From assembly GCA_963579995.1 (NCBI GenBank), contig CAUZIY010000209.1:1-5005 (forward strand): a DNA stretch of 5,005 bases. The letters are read 5' to 3'. Positions within the stretch are counted from its first letter, which is position 1. Each line of letters opens with the position of its first letter. The DNA comes from UBA6626 sp963579995. GTDB taxonomy: Bacteria > Planctomycetota > Phycisphaerae > Phycisphaerales > Phycisphaeraceae. The translations under genes were made by a program, and so were the position numbers. Positions 1-5,005 of this stretch are shown one piece after another. The notes beneath the pieces were generated by a model. The model saw nothing but the letters and a program-made list of their open reading frames with translations. It was not told where the DNA came from and made no database searches.

Positions 1-1721
1 GCCGTGGTTTTGTAGGGATAGGTGTTCTCGGCCGATTTGCCGCCGGTCAGGTGCCGCCCCGCGAGATATCTGGTCCCGGTGTTTTCAAGCAGTGGCAAAG
101 ACTTGCCTAAGTTTGTTATTTCCCTGTTGATCAACCGGGCATAATCATACAGGCCCGTGGTCACGTACTCGCTCTCGTCGGTATCTTTGAACTTCAGCAA
201 ACTGCCTTGCCAAACCGGGTCCCATGTGAAATATAGAATCCCGGTAAAACCGTAAGCCAACTTGGTGAATATCTGCATCCGCATATCTGATTCACTGGGC
301 CGCAGATAGTGGTCCTTTCGCTCCATGGCCTGTACAAAACCCCAGTACGGCACTTGCGATTCTGTACCGACGTCTCTGACGGATTCAAGGGTGTGAAAGT
401 ATCGGCCATACAGCATGTATTCGACATCGTGAACCGGTTCGTATTTCCATGGATAAATATTGATTACCAAGACATCAGGGTTAACAATTCCAATGTGATC
501 CCTTAGGTAATCTTCATAATCCCATCCGGAAGGCGTGGTTCCCAAAAGACAGCCATTCCAGTATTTGTGTGTCTTCTGGCAAGCGCTGTCTATCGGATGG
601 GGCGCGCAATATAAGGAAGCGCTGTAAGCCAGCAAATGGGGATATTCCCTCTGCAGCCATGCCACAATACGCCGGTACACGAACATTTGCGTGCGCCAAT
701 TCTCGTCCCACATCGAGATGCCCGCACAGCCGGGATACCCGTCAACTCTTCTTCTGATATCCGCGATTAGATTGGCATCGAGTTCTCTCCCATCGCCCAG
801 ATAAGAGTGCCAAGGCAAGTTCTGAATCTTATGTGCGTGTTCAAAAACACGCCCGTTGTCCTTGTCCTTAAACGCCAGAACCGCGTTAAAACCGGCGTCT
901 CGGTACCTGGTGTCAGCCATCGGAGGTGTTCGCTGTGTCAAGCCCATCAGGGTTAATGGGTTTTTCCACGTCCACCGCAGGCCGAAATTCGACGGTCGGT
1001 TTGGATTGGCTTGTCCGCCGATCGTTTCAAACCGAACATTGGCATAGGCTGCGACACCCTCGGAATCGTCGCCGATGCCCCCGACGCCAAATCCAAAGAA
1101 TCCTTCTGTCGCCGGTACGGTCTTAGCGCTTGACCGCGTAATATTTGAACGTGTCAATACATCGTTGACATAGAAATCCACCGTGGAAGTATCGGGGTTA
1201 TATAGAAATGCGGTTGTGTAATATCCATCGTCACCAAGTTCGATAGGGTTCTTGTCGTCATAACCGTCAGCCAATAGCATGACCGCTCTGTCTTCTACTT
1301 TTCCATGCCCCAGCCGCATCTGGTACCAGCCGTTGGTTAGCCTGATGCCTACGAAGTTGCTGCTGGCAAAGTTGTGTTTGTGTTCTTTCAAACGCCATCG
1401 GACTGACAGCTTCCAACTTCGGCTCATGATGAATTCGTATTCTTCTTGCGTCGCAAAATGGCGTTTGTAGGCAAGTTCTCCGCCCTTCCCATCCCCTGCG
1501 GCGCCGGAAACAATCCGCCACGAGCGAACCATTGAAAAATCGGGGTCGGGAGAAAGCGGCCCTTCGGACGCCGGATGGGTTGCCGTGGAATGCAGGACTT
1601 TGTTCCAGCCTTCGGTTATCGGATCGGTATCGCCGGTGTGGTTACCAACAACCCAAACCTGACCCGGGCAGATGGATGCCAGCATAAGCAGTATGAATAG
1701 GCAAAGGGTTCTCTTATCCAT
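1..1721 (-). CDS. Secreted glycoside hydrolase-like protein (lectin-like domain plus TIM barrel), 3' end outside the window
   Basis: The frame is open for 573 codons from ATG 1721-1719 to the window edge, so the C-terminus is missing. Residues 1-20 (MDKRTLCLFILLMLASICPG) form a charged start plus a hydrophobic stretch, a signal peptide, so the protein is probably exported. The Cys is not in a good lipobox because the residue before it is Ile. Residues about 60-235 read as a concanavalin A/LamG-like beta-sandwich, with alternating strands such as SVRWRLKEHK, NGWYQMRLGHG and VDFYVNDVL. From about 245 a TIM-barrel pattern follows: DAGFNAVLAF (276-285), GISMWDEN (334-341), VLVINIYPW (417-425), VPYWGFVQA (457-465) and GILYFTWDP (494-502). 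The Asp-Glu pair at 339-340, after a hydrophobic strand, sits where clan A-type hydrolases carry the acid/base Glu. A role in polysaccharide breakdown is inferred; family, substrate and nucleophile cannot be fixed. The start is supported by a signal peptide and a well-spaced GGAG. No frameshift is visible. Confidence 0.88.
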   Translation of the reverse strand, partial: MDKRTLCLFILLMLASICPGQVWVVGNHTGDTDPITEGWNKVLHSTATHPASEGPLSPDPDFSMVRSWRIVSGAAGDGKGGELAYKRHFATQEEYEFIMSRSWKLSVRWRLKEHKHNFASSNFVGIRLTNGWYQMRLGHGKVEDRAVMLLADGYDDKNPIELGDDGYYTTAFLYNPDTSTVDFYVNDVLTRSNITRSSAKTVPATEGFFGFGVGGIGDDSEGVAAYANVRFETIGGQANPNRPSNFGLRWTWKNPLTLMGLTQRTPPMADTRYRDAGFNAVLAFKDKDNGRVFEHAHKIQNLPWHSYLGDGRELDANLIADIRRRVDGYPGCAGISMWDENWRTQMFVYRRIVAWLQREYPHLLAYSASLYCAPHPIDSACQKTHKYWNGCLLGTTPSGWDYEDYLRDHIGIVNPDVLVINIYPWKYEPVHDVEYMLYGRYFHTLESVRDVGTESQVPYWGFVQAMERKDHYLRPSESDMRMQIFTKLAYGFTGILYFTWDPVWQGSLLKFKDTDESEYVTTGLYDYARLINREITNLGKSLPLLENTGTRYLAGRHLTGGKSAENTYPYKTT

Positions 1722-1726
1722 GGTCA

Positions 1727-1730
1727 CTCC
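1727..1730 (-). promoter_or_regulatory. Ribosome binding site of the hydrolase-like gene
   Basis: On the minus strand GGAG lies 5 bases before the ATG at 1721 (GGAGTGACCATG). This is a normal Shine-Dalgarno spacing. It supports this start over the internal ATG that encodes Met13, which lies inside the signal peptide. Confidence 0.6.
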
Positions 1731-2096
1731 GAATCCGAGTATGAGATTGACGGCCCTTGACCCAATATTCTTTTGAGGGACCGTAGATATCGCCGCGATT
1801 ATACCCGTAAGGACCGGTCAAAGGCGTGCAGATTACAATCGTCGTACCTGTCAATAACAGGATAAAGACAGCTCAAAATAACACGTGTCCATTGAAGGCC
1901 GGACATGAAATGAGGAACCGTGTCTCGGATAGGAAAGTTGATTCTATATGGACCAACTACGGTGGCCGGGGGGACTTTCTAAGCACCTCCTGTCTTCCAC
2001 GAGTCCGGTGGGGACTGGGGTATGCAAGCGCGCCCCCAGCCCTTGCTCATCGATCCTGACCAAATGGGCTTTGAACCGCTCTGTAGGCAAGTACCT
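1731..2096. other. Intergenic stretch without a recognisable gene
   Basis: The leader of the minus-strand hydrolase gene occupies roughly 1731-1800. From there to 2096 I recognise no coding sequence on either strand; the open frames are short, overlap each other and resemble no family known to me. Two small inverted repeats are present: CCTGT-CAATA-ACAGG at 1847-1861, and AGTCC-GGTGG-GGACT near 2002-2016. Neither is followed by a T-tract, so neither looks like an intrinsic terminator. The 5' part of the recombinase at 2097 would be expected here but is absent or unrecognisable. Confidence 0.5.
1798..1803 (-). promoter_or_regulatory. Possible -10 box for the hydrolase-like gene
   Basis: A perfect TATAAT reads on the minus strand about 76 bases upstream of the ATG. 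No good -35 lies 16-18 bases further upstream; the nearest, TTGACC (complement of 1816-1821), leaves only 12 bases. The -10 match is seen directly. Its use as a promoter is a guess. Confidence 0.3.
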
Positions 2097-2463
2097 CGGC
2101 GTGGATCGGCAACAGCGTGGCTGGCCAGGTCCGGTGCTAACCCAAAAGAAGTCCAAGCCGTCATGCGACACTCGTCGATCACTTTAACGATGGATACCTA
2201 CGGGCACCTGTTTCCCGGGCAGGAGGCGGAAACGGTGGCACGGTTTCCTGCAATGCTCGACGGTGAGCCAACTACCCTGCCGCTACGGGCACCAATGGCC
2301 ACCCCCCGCAGATTCCCCAGCAGTCAGCACGCGAACCAATGCGACACAGCGTATCACCGTGCGATGATATTGGTGGGCTTGAAGAAACCGATGACGTTCA
2401 TAAGTTCTGTAAAGACATGGATATTTGCGACGCTATGCAACTTAATGCGAAGACATGCAGGAA
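2097..2463 (+). pseudogene. Tyrosine recombinase (integrase) relic A, C-terminal catalytic end with a frameshift
   Basis: The frame through 2097-2279 reads ATAWLARSGANPKEVQ, then AVMRHSSITLTMDTYGHL and FPGQEAETVARFPAML. This is the end of a phage-integrase catalytic domain: the box III His is in MRHS (CAC 2169-2171) and the nucleophile Tyr in MDTYGH (TAC 2199-2201). The box II Arg-His region, the rest of the catalytic domain and the DNA-binding domain are missing. Near 2280 one base appears lost: CTGC-CGCTACGGGCACC here compares with CTGCGTGCAACGGGCACC in the other relic at 4030. Restoring it gives TTLRATGTNGHPPQIPQQS, and the shifted frame then stays open to 2707. The family is certain; the gene is clearly not functional. 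An intact relative probably served an integrated element, since a tRNA fragment follows directly. Confidence 0.8.
2315..2327 (+). repeat. Copy 1 of the 13-base word CCCCAGCAGTCAG
   Basis: This exact 13-base word encodes PQQS in the shifted frame of integrase relic A, 13 codons after its LRATGT start once the lost base is restored. It recurs exactly at 2578 and 4078, each time downstream of an LRAT-like stretch, although the bases around the copies have diverged. Confidence 0.75.
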
Positions 2464-2510
2464 CTGGCCCGGGAGGACTCGAACCTCCAACCTCCTGATC
2501 CAGAGTCAGG
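2464..2510 (-). other. tRNA-Gln(CUG) fragment: 3' part from the anticodon stem to the discriminator base; possible attachment site remnant
   Basis: The minus strand folds as the last 47 bases of a tRNA. It has anticodon stem CCTGA/TCAGG with loop CTCTGGA (anticodon CTG), variable loop AGGTT, T-arm GGAGG-TTCGAGT-CCTCC, acceptor strand CGGGCCA and discriminator G, as usual for tRNA-Gln. All stems pair perfectly. The 5' acceptor strand (expected TGGCCCG) and the D-arm are absent: the bases at 2511-2560 fit neither, and no CCA is encoded. It therefore cannot be a working tRNA. Integrases commonly recombine within the 3' half of tRNA genes, and an integrase relic lies directly beside it. A leftover attachment site is the best reading, but no second copy is in the window. 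Confidence 0.8.
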
Positions 2511-2546
2511 TGGGACTTCCCGCAAGTCATTACTCATCAAGCACTC

Positions 2547-2590
2547 CTGAGAGCGACAACCCAAACCCCAGCGCATACCCCAGCAGTCAG
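2547..2590 (+). pseudogene. Integrase tail relic B (LRAT...PQQS remnant)
   Basis: From CTG 2547 the sequence reads LRATTQTPAHT and then, after a shift of one base, PQQS (2578-2589). This is the same order as the tails of relics A and C, but the spacer is shorter (31 bases, against 38 in A and 48 in C) and diverged. No catalytic-domain sequence precedes it; the tRNA fragment ends 36 bases upstream. It is probably the oldest and most decayed of the three tails. The homology rests on a short match, so confidence is moderate. Confidence 0.5.
2578..2590 (+). repeat. Copy 2 of the 13-base word CCCCAGCAGTCAG
   Basis: This is an exact copy of the word at 2315 and 4078. It lies 263 bases after copy 1, with the tRNA-Gln fragment between them, and exactly 1500 bases before copy 3, with the prepilin-like gene between them. 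Confidence 0.75.
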
Positions 2591-2599
2591 ACGCAAAAT

Positions 2600-2707
2600 A
2601 AGGGTATTGATGTTATCCTGCAACAGATAATTTATTCCTGGCCGTTGCTTCCCGAAGCCGTTCGCGCAGGCATCGTGGTCATGGTCAAGGTGGTATCGAA
2701 CAGATGA
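2600..2707 (+). pseudogene. Short WP-LPEA coding remnant, in frame with relic A
   Basis: The frame ending at TGA 2705-2707 reads KGIDVILQQIIYSWP then LLPEAVRAGIVVMVKVVSNR. From memory, the pattern WP.LP.A..AGI..MV ends many short uncharacterised planctomycete proteins found near integrases; I could not check this. The frame has no stop from 2267 through the tRNA fragment to 2707, so it could be translated as an extension of relic A. No ATG lies close before the motif, so a separate start is not evident. Function is unknown. It may equally be the last piece of an independent small gene whose 5' end was lost. Confidence 0.4.
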
Positions 2708-2812
2708 GACTTCCGCAGTGCAGCAGGACGCCCCCTGTCCTCTCTTGGGTCCCATACCCGGATGGGGGTTAGTGGGTAAGGCCGCACGCAAATTTTCAGA
2801 TATTTGTTTTCT

Positions 2813-2864
2813 GAGAAACGAGACGGATAATCACGCTGACCTAAGAAGAGAAGTAATTGACCCC
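2813..2864 (+). pseudogene. Decayed copy of the integrase-associated 3' tail (matches 4197-4253)
   Basis: Bases 2831-2864 align without gaps to 4220-4253 with 27 of 34 identical, starting with an exact TCACGCTGAC and ending in TTGACCC. A further match, GAAACGA, lies upstream at 2815 and 4200. At 4220 the sequence encodes the end of relic C (LTLTEGEE-stop); here the same frame reads TLT-stop-EEK-stop. The copy is therefore non-coding now and probably belongs with tail relic B. Confidence 0.6.
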
Positions 2865-2907
2865 AGTCTGTAAGCAATCCGCAACCAGTCGAATGTAGTT
2901 AACCGGC

Positions 2908-3552
2908 ATGACTCGAAACAATTTCTACGGCTTTACGCTGATCGAACTGCTCGTGGTAATCTCCATCATCGCACTATTAGTCGGCATGTTGCTGCCATCG
3001 ATCGAAAAGGCGCGAGATTCTGGTGAACAGATTGCTTGCCAGACGAATTTGCGACAGATGGGCATTGCGATGGAAAGCTATGTTGGTGAGTGGGATGACT
3101 GGATACCCTATTACGAGATGTGGTATGACGACCATCACCGGTCAAAGTTGGTGGTCCATACCGATGGCACGTGGTACTGGGAAAAGAACTGGGTAGAACT
3201 CAATTCATTGATGAATTCCTACCTAGACCCATCCAGTAGCGCCATCGCGAATATCCTTAACACGAATCAGGGATTGACATGTCCCTCATGGAGAGGGCAA
3301 GACGCGTTAACGGGTAATAGCGACTACGCTAGGCTTGTTCGTTCGAGCACGCGCAAAGCAACCGGTCAAATTTGGTCCCCTATGGCAACAACAACCAGTT
3401 TCTTGGTAGCCAATGGCGAGCCTCAGTCGATGCGAAAAATTGGTTTTATCGGAAAAAGTCGTTCGTCAAGTTTCCAAGCAACATTATTACTGACGGTGAT
3501 AATGCATTCTCCTTTCCCGGAACCAACACGCAATTCAGTCACTGGGCCTTAA
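2908..3552 (+). CDS. Prepilin-type N-terminal cleavage/methylation domain protein, N-terminal part of a frameshifted gene
   Basis: From ATG 2908 the protein starts MTRNNFYG, then FTLIELLVVISIIALLVGML. This is a type IV prepilin/pseudopilin signal: cleavage by prepilin peptidase after Gly8, N-methylation of Phe9, conserved Glu at mature position 5, and one membrane helix. The following LPSIEKAR and CQTNLRQMGIAMESY fit the planctomycete prepilin family that ends in an H-X9-DG motif. The natural frame is kept to about residue 142-155 (GLTCPSWRG near 3271-3297). Beyond that this frame runs out of register to TAA 3550-3552, and the true C-terminal part continues in another frame to 3791. No Shine-Dalgarno is visible before the ATG, but the leader fixes the start. 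Product: a surface or secretion-related pseudopilin whose partners are unknown. It lies between two integrase tails. Confidence 0.85.
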   Translation: MTRNNFYGFTLIELLVVISIIALLVGMLLPSIEKARDSGEQIACQTNLRQMGIAMESYVGEWDDWIPYYEMWYDDHHRSKLVVHTDGTWYWEKNWVELNSLMNSYLDPSSSAIANILNTNQGLTCPSWRGQDALTGNSDYARLVRSSTRKATGQIWSPMATTTSFLVANGEPQSMRKIGFIGKSRSSSFQATLLLTVIMHSPFPEPTRNSVTGP

Positions 3553-3791
3553 TTAATCGAACGGCACCCATTCAAAACTCGCGCAACAACACGCCGAGTT
3601 CGCTGGATATGCTGCCGGACTTTCGCGAGGAGCTGAATTTCCCGATTGGCGAGCGGCATTTCGCTGGTGCCAATGTGGTGTGCCTGGACGGTCACGTGGA
3701 TTGGCAGATGCAGATCAAATGGCACGCTGTGGATAATGACCATCGATGGCGCGAATTAGATGCTGGGCTTGTGTGGCGAATTCCACGGTAA
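3333..3791 (+). pseudogene. C-terminal part of the prepilin-like gene with the H-X9-DG motif (frameshifted)
   Basis: This frame opens at 3333 and becomes clearly natural by 3372 (VPYGNNNQFLGSQW). It continues through WFYRKKSFVKFPSNIITDGD to RHFAGANVVCLDGHV and ends at TAA 3789-3791. His (CAT 3657) followed by nine residues and Asp-Gly (GAC GGT 3687-3692) is the H-X9-DG motif that closes planctomycete prepilin-like proteins. Joined to the part starting at 2908, with one lost base restored between 3333 and 3372, the protein is about 294 residues, normal for the family. The shift direction fits a one-base deletion. No slippery heptamer is in register, so programmed frameshifting is unlikely. A recent mutation or a sequencing error is more likely, because the downstream frame keeps its family motif. 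Confidence 0.8.
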
Positions 3792-3822
3792 GATGATTAT
3801 TGGCCATGGATGGTGACCTAGA

Positions 3823-4245
3823 TTGAATGGTGAGGCGCACCATAGCTTGCGCAGCCAAACAACGCGATGCATACGGACCTGTGGTACCTGGCTTGATCAT
3901 GCAGGCACCGTGTCAAGCATCGCCAAACGTGTGACCGGCCACCAAAATGAACGTACCCTTCAGCCGTATTATCAGAGAGCCAACAACGATCAGGTCCGCC
4001 GCGCCGTTGAAGTCATGCCCAACATCCCTCTGCGTGCAACGGGCACCGAAGATCCACAGGCATGCGCCCAGCACTAGCCCCAGCAGTCAGGCCAAACCGA
4101 CGCGCAATCGACCGCCATCGAGCGGGAACTGGCCAAGCTGGAAGATGTTGATCGTGATGCGATGACCAGGCACGTCATCGCACTAGCCACGATGTCCAAG
4201 AAACGACGACACGCCATCCTCACGCTGACTGAAGGGGAGGAGTGA
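3823..4245 (+). pseudogene. Tyrosine recombinase (integrase) relic C, C-terminal end with one in-frame TAG
   Basis: The frame reads HHSLRSQTTRC (degraded, possibly the box II region), then TWLDHAGTVSSIAKRVTGHQ and NERTLQPYYQRANNDQ, then RRAVEVMPNIPLRATGT. GH (CAC 3940-3942) is the box III His, and one of the Tyr pair (3967-3972) is the nucleophile position. The sequence differs from relic A, so this is another integrase lineage with a similar tail. TAG at 4075-4077 interrupts ACAQH-stop-PQQSGQ. The frame then continues without error to TGA 4243-4245, encoding a charged segment (IERELAKLEDVDRDAM, then KKRRHAILTLTEGEE). CAG to TAG is the simplest explanation. Most of the gene is missing upstream, where the prepilin-like gene ends 31 bases away. 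The TTG at 3823 only marks where the open frame starts; it is not a believable start codon. Confidence 0.75.
4078..4090 (+). repeat. Copy 3 of the 13-base word CCCCAGCAGTCAG
   Basis: This exact copy follows directly after the TAG that interrupts relic C. It encodes PQQS in the relic's frame, 16 codons after LRATGT. Confidence 0.75.
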
Positions 4246-4253
4246 TTGACCCT
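4220..4253 (+). repeat. 34-base imperfect direct repeat, copy 2 (copy 1 at 2831-2864)
   Basis: The repeat is 27/34 identical to 2831-2864 with no gaps. It covers the last codons of relic C, its TGA, and eight bases beyond (TTGACCCT). Similarity stops after TTGACCC in both copies, so this is the 3' limit of the shared unit. Confidence 0.65.
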
Positions 4254-4256
4254 CCG

Positions 4257-5005
4257 TCAGACTCGCCGCCTTCGCCCAACCATCAACACACTCATTGCAA
4301 GAAGGGATAGAGTTGTGGGTTCAGGAACCAAGGCCGATGCATTGCCTGTTGCTTGCGATGCGCTCCAGTTGGCACCGAGGATGCCAAGGTCGGCTACGTC
4401 AACAATGCCGTCATCGTTGAAATCACCGTCAGCAAAGGTCATGTTCGACTGATTGAAATTGGCACCCAAAACACCAAGGTCAGCCACGTCCACGACACTA
4501 TCGCCATTCGCGTCACCGCCCAACAGCATTTCCAGTACCCGTAATTGACCAGTTGTTAGAAGACCAGAGTTATCCCAAGTCAACCCAGATGTCAGCGCAG
4601 GCAAGTTCACTGCACTGAACGAACCACTCAGGTCCTCTGGTGAAAAATCAAGAATGTCGAACATGTCACCCCCTTGGGGTTCAAAGCCGCCAATTGCCAA
4701 AACGTCAAGGGTTAAGTTCCCATCGACAACCATAACATCGTATTCATTGCCACGAATGGTTCCCCCTAACTCAATCTCCAGTGTGGCATCGGCGTGTTGA
4801 ACATAGTCTCCGAAAATGGTCATCATCCCGGCACTGTTGCCTGGGGCCACGACACCGCCTTGGTTGTCTAGATCACCAAGAACATTGCTGGCATGCAGTT
4901 GGCCGTCGATCATGTTAAAGACACCTTCAGTCAGATCCAATGTGCCGGTATTGAGTACTCCGCCATCGAGATTGATCGTTCCCGTGTCCCATGGCGTGGT
5001 CGTGT
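4257..5005 (-). CDS. PEP-CTERM anchored surface protein with beta-strand repeat region and two dockerin-like repeats, 5' end outside the window
   Basis: The frame is open from the window edge to TGA (complement of 4257-4259), giving the last 248 codons. The first third is a Gly/Asn-rich beta-strand pattern (TINLDGGVLNTGTLDL, GGVVAPGNSAGMMTIFGDY) like the autotransporter-type repeat proteins of planctomycetes, and a beta-helix is likely. Bases 4517-4359 encode two calcium-loop dockerin-type repeats, DANGDSVVDVADLGVLGANF and DFNDDGIVDVADLGILGANW, with Asp/Asn at the EF-hand-like positions. The end is a PEP-CTERM signal: VPEPTTLSLLAMSVL, a short hydrophobic segment, then RRRR-Val. This predicts sorting by an exosortase at the outer surface. 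The role is probably structural or adhesive, but the partner is unknown. The gene converges with integrase relic C and stops 11 bases from its TGA; no strong terminator separates them. Confidence 0.88.
   Translation of the reverse strand, partial: TTTPWDTGTINLDGGVLNTGTLDLTEGVFNMIDGQLHASNVLGDLDNQGGVVAPGNSAGMMTIFGDYVQHADATLEIELGGTIRGNEYDVMVVDGNLTLDVLAIGGFEPQGGDMFDILDFSPEDLSGSFSAVNLPALTSGLTWDNSGLLTTGQLRVLEMLLGGDANGDSVVDVADLGVLGANFNQSNMTFADGDFNDDGIVDVADLGILGANWSASQATGNASALVPEPTTLSLLAMSVLMVGRRRRV

Noticed and set aside
1979..2187. Several overlapping open frames of 67-79 codons on both strands
   Set aside because: They overlap each other and the integrase relic, resemble no family and have no convincing start signals; they look like chance frames in GC-rich DNA.
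2511..2560. Missing 5' half of the tRNA-Gln next to the fragment
   Set aside because: No TGGCCCG acceptor strand and no D-arm consensus; the small hairpin GACTT-CCCGC-AAGTC at 2514-2528 does not have D-arm shape.
2721..2770. Hairpins AGGAC...GTCCT and CCCAT...ATGGG downstream of the WP-LPEA segment
   Set aside because: Short stems without a T-tract; not distinguishable from chance.
2858..2907. TTGACC at 2858 as a -35 box for the prepilin-like gene
   Set aside because: No -10-like hexamer at the right spacing, and the TTGACCC belongs to the duplicated integrase tail.
3363..3374. Programmed -1 frameshift in the prepilin-like gene at CAAATTTGG
   Set aside because: The codons are CAA ATT TGG, so no X-XXY-YYZ heptamer is in register, and no strong downstream structure was noticed.
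4229..4260. Bulged stem (CTGA...TCAG and GGAGG...CCTCC) between the convergent relic C and the PEP-CTERM gene, as a two-way terminator
   Set aside because: Only 4 + 5 paired bases with an internal loop and no T-tract on either side; part of it is coding.

Overview
The window looks like a chromosome segment from a planctomycete, probably Phycisphaerae-like. Three gene types point there: a secreted protein with paired dockerin repeats and a PEP-CTERM anchor, a prepilin-type protein with an H-X9-DG motif, and tyrosine recombinases of the type common in that phylum. The assignment rests on remembered family features; no search was run.

Layout. (1) 1-1721, minus strand: the 5' part (573 codons) of a large secreted protein with a lectin-like beta-sandwich followed by a TIM-barrel region resembling glycoside hydrolases. 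It runs off the left edge. (2) 1722-2096: its leader and probable promoter region, then sequence with no recognisable gene. (3) 2097-2864, plus strand: remains of integrated elements. These are the catalytic end of a tyrosine recombinase with a one-base deletion, the 3' two-thirds of a tRNA-Gln(CUG) on the minus strand, a second degenerate recombinase tail, and a short WP..LPEA segment. (4) 2908-3791, plus strand: a prepilin-like gene broken by one frameshift. (5) 3823-4245, plus strand: the C-terminal part of a second, different tyrosine recombinase, interrupted by one TAG. (6) 4257-5005, minus strand: the C-terminal 248 codons of a beta-strand-rich surface protein with dockerin repeats and a PEP-CTERM signal. 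It runs off the right edge and converges with the recombinase relic, 11 bases away.

The intact outer genes are secreted or surface proteins of ordinary planctomycete type, likely concerned with polysaccharide breakdown and cell-surface display. The interesting part is the middle 2.1 kb. An exact 13-base word, always at the end of a recombinase-like 'LRAT' tail, occurs three times (2315, 2578, 4078). A 34-base imperfect repeat occurs after two of the tails (2831 and 4220). The prepilin gene lies between the second and third tails. This looks like a site of repeated integration and decay, with the prepilin gene as possible cargo. I see no convincing complete new system; every recombinase piece here is broken.
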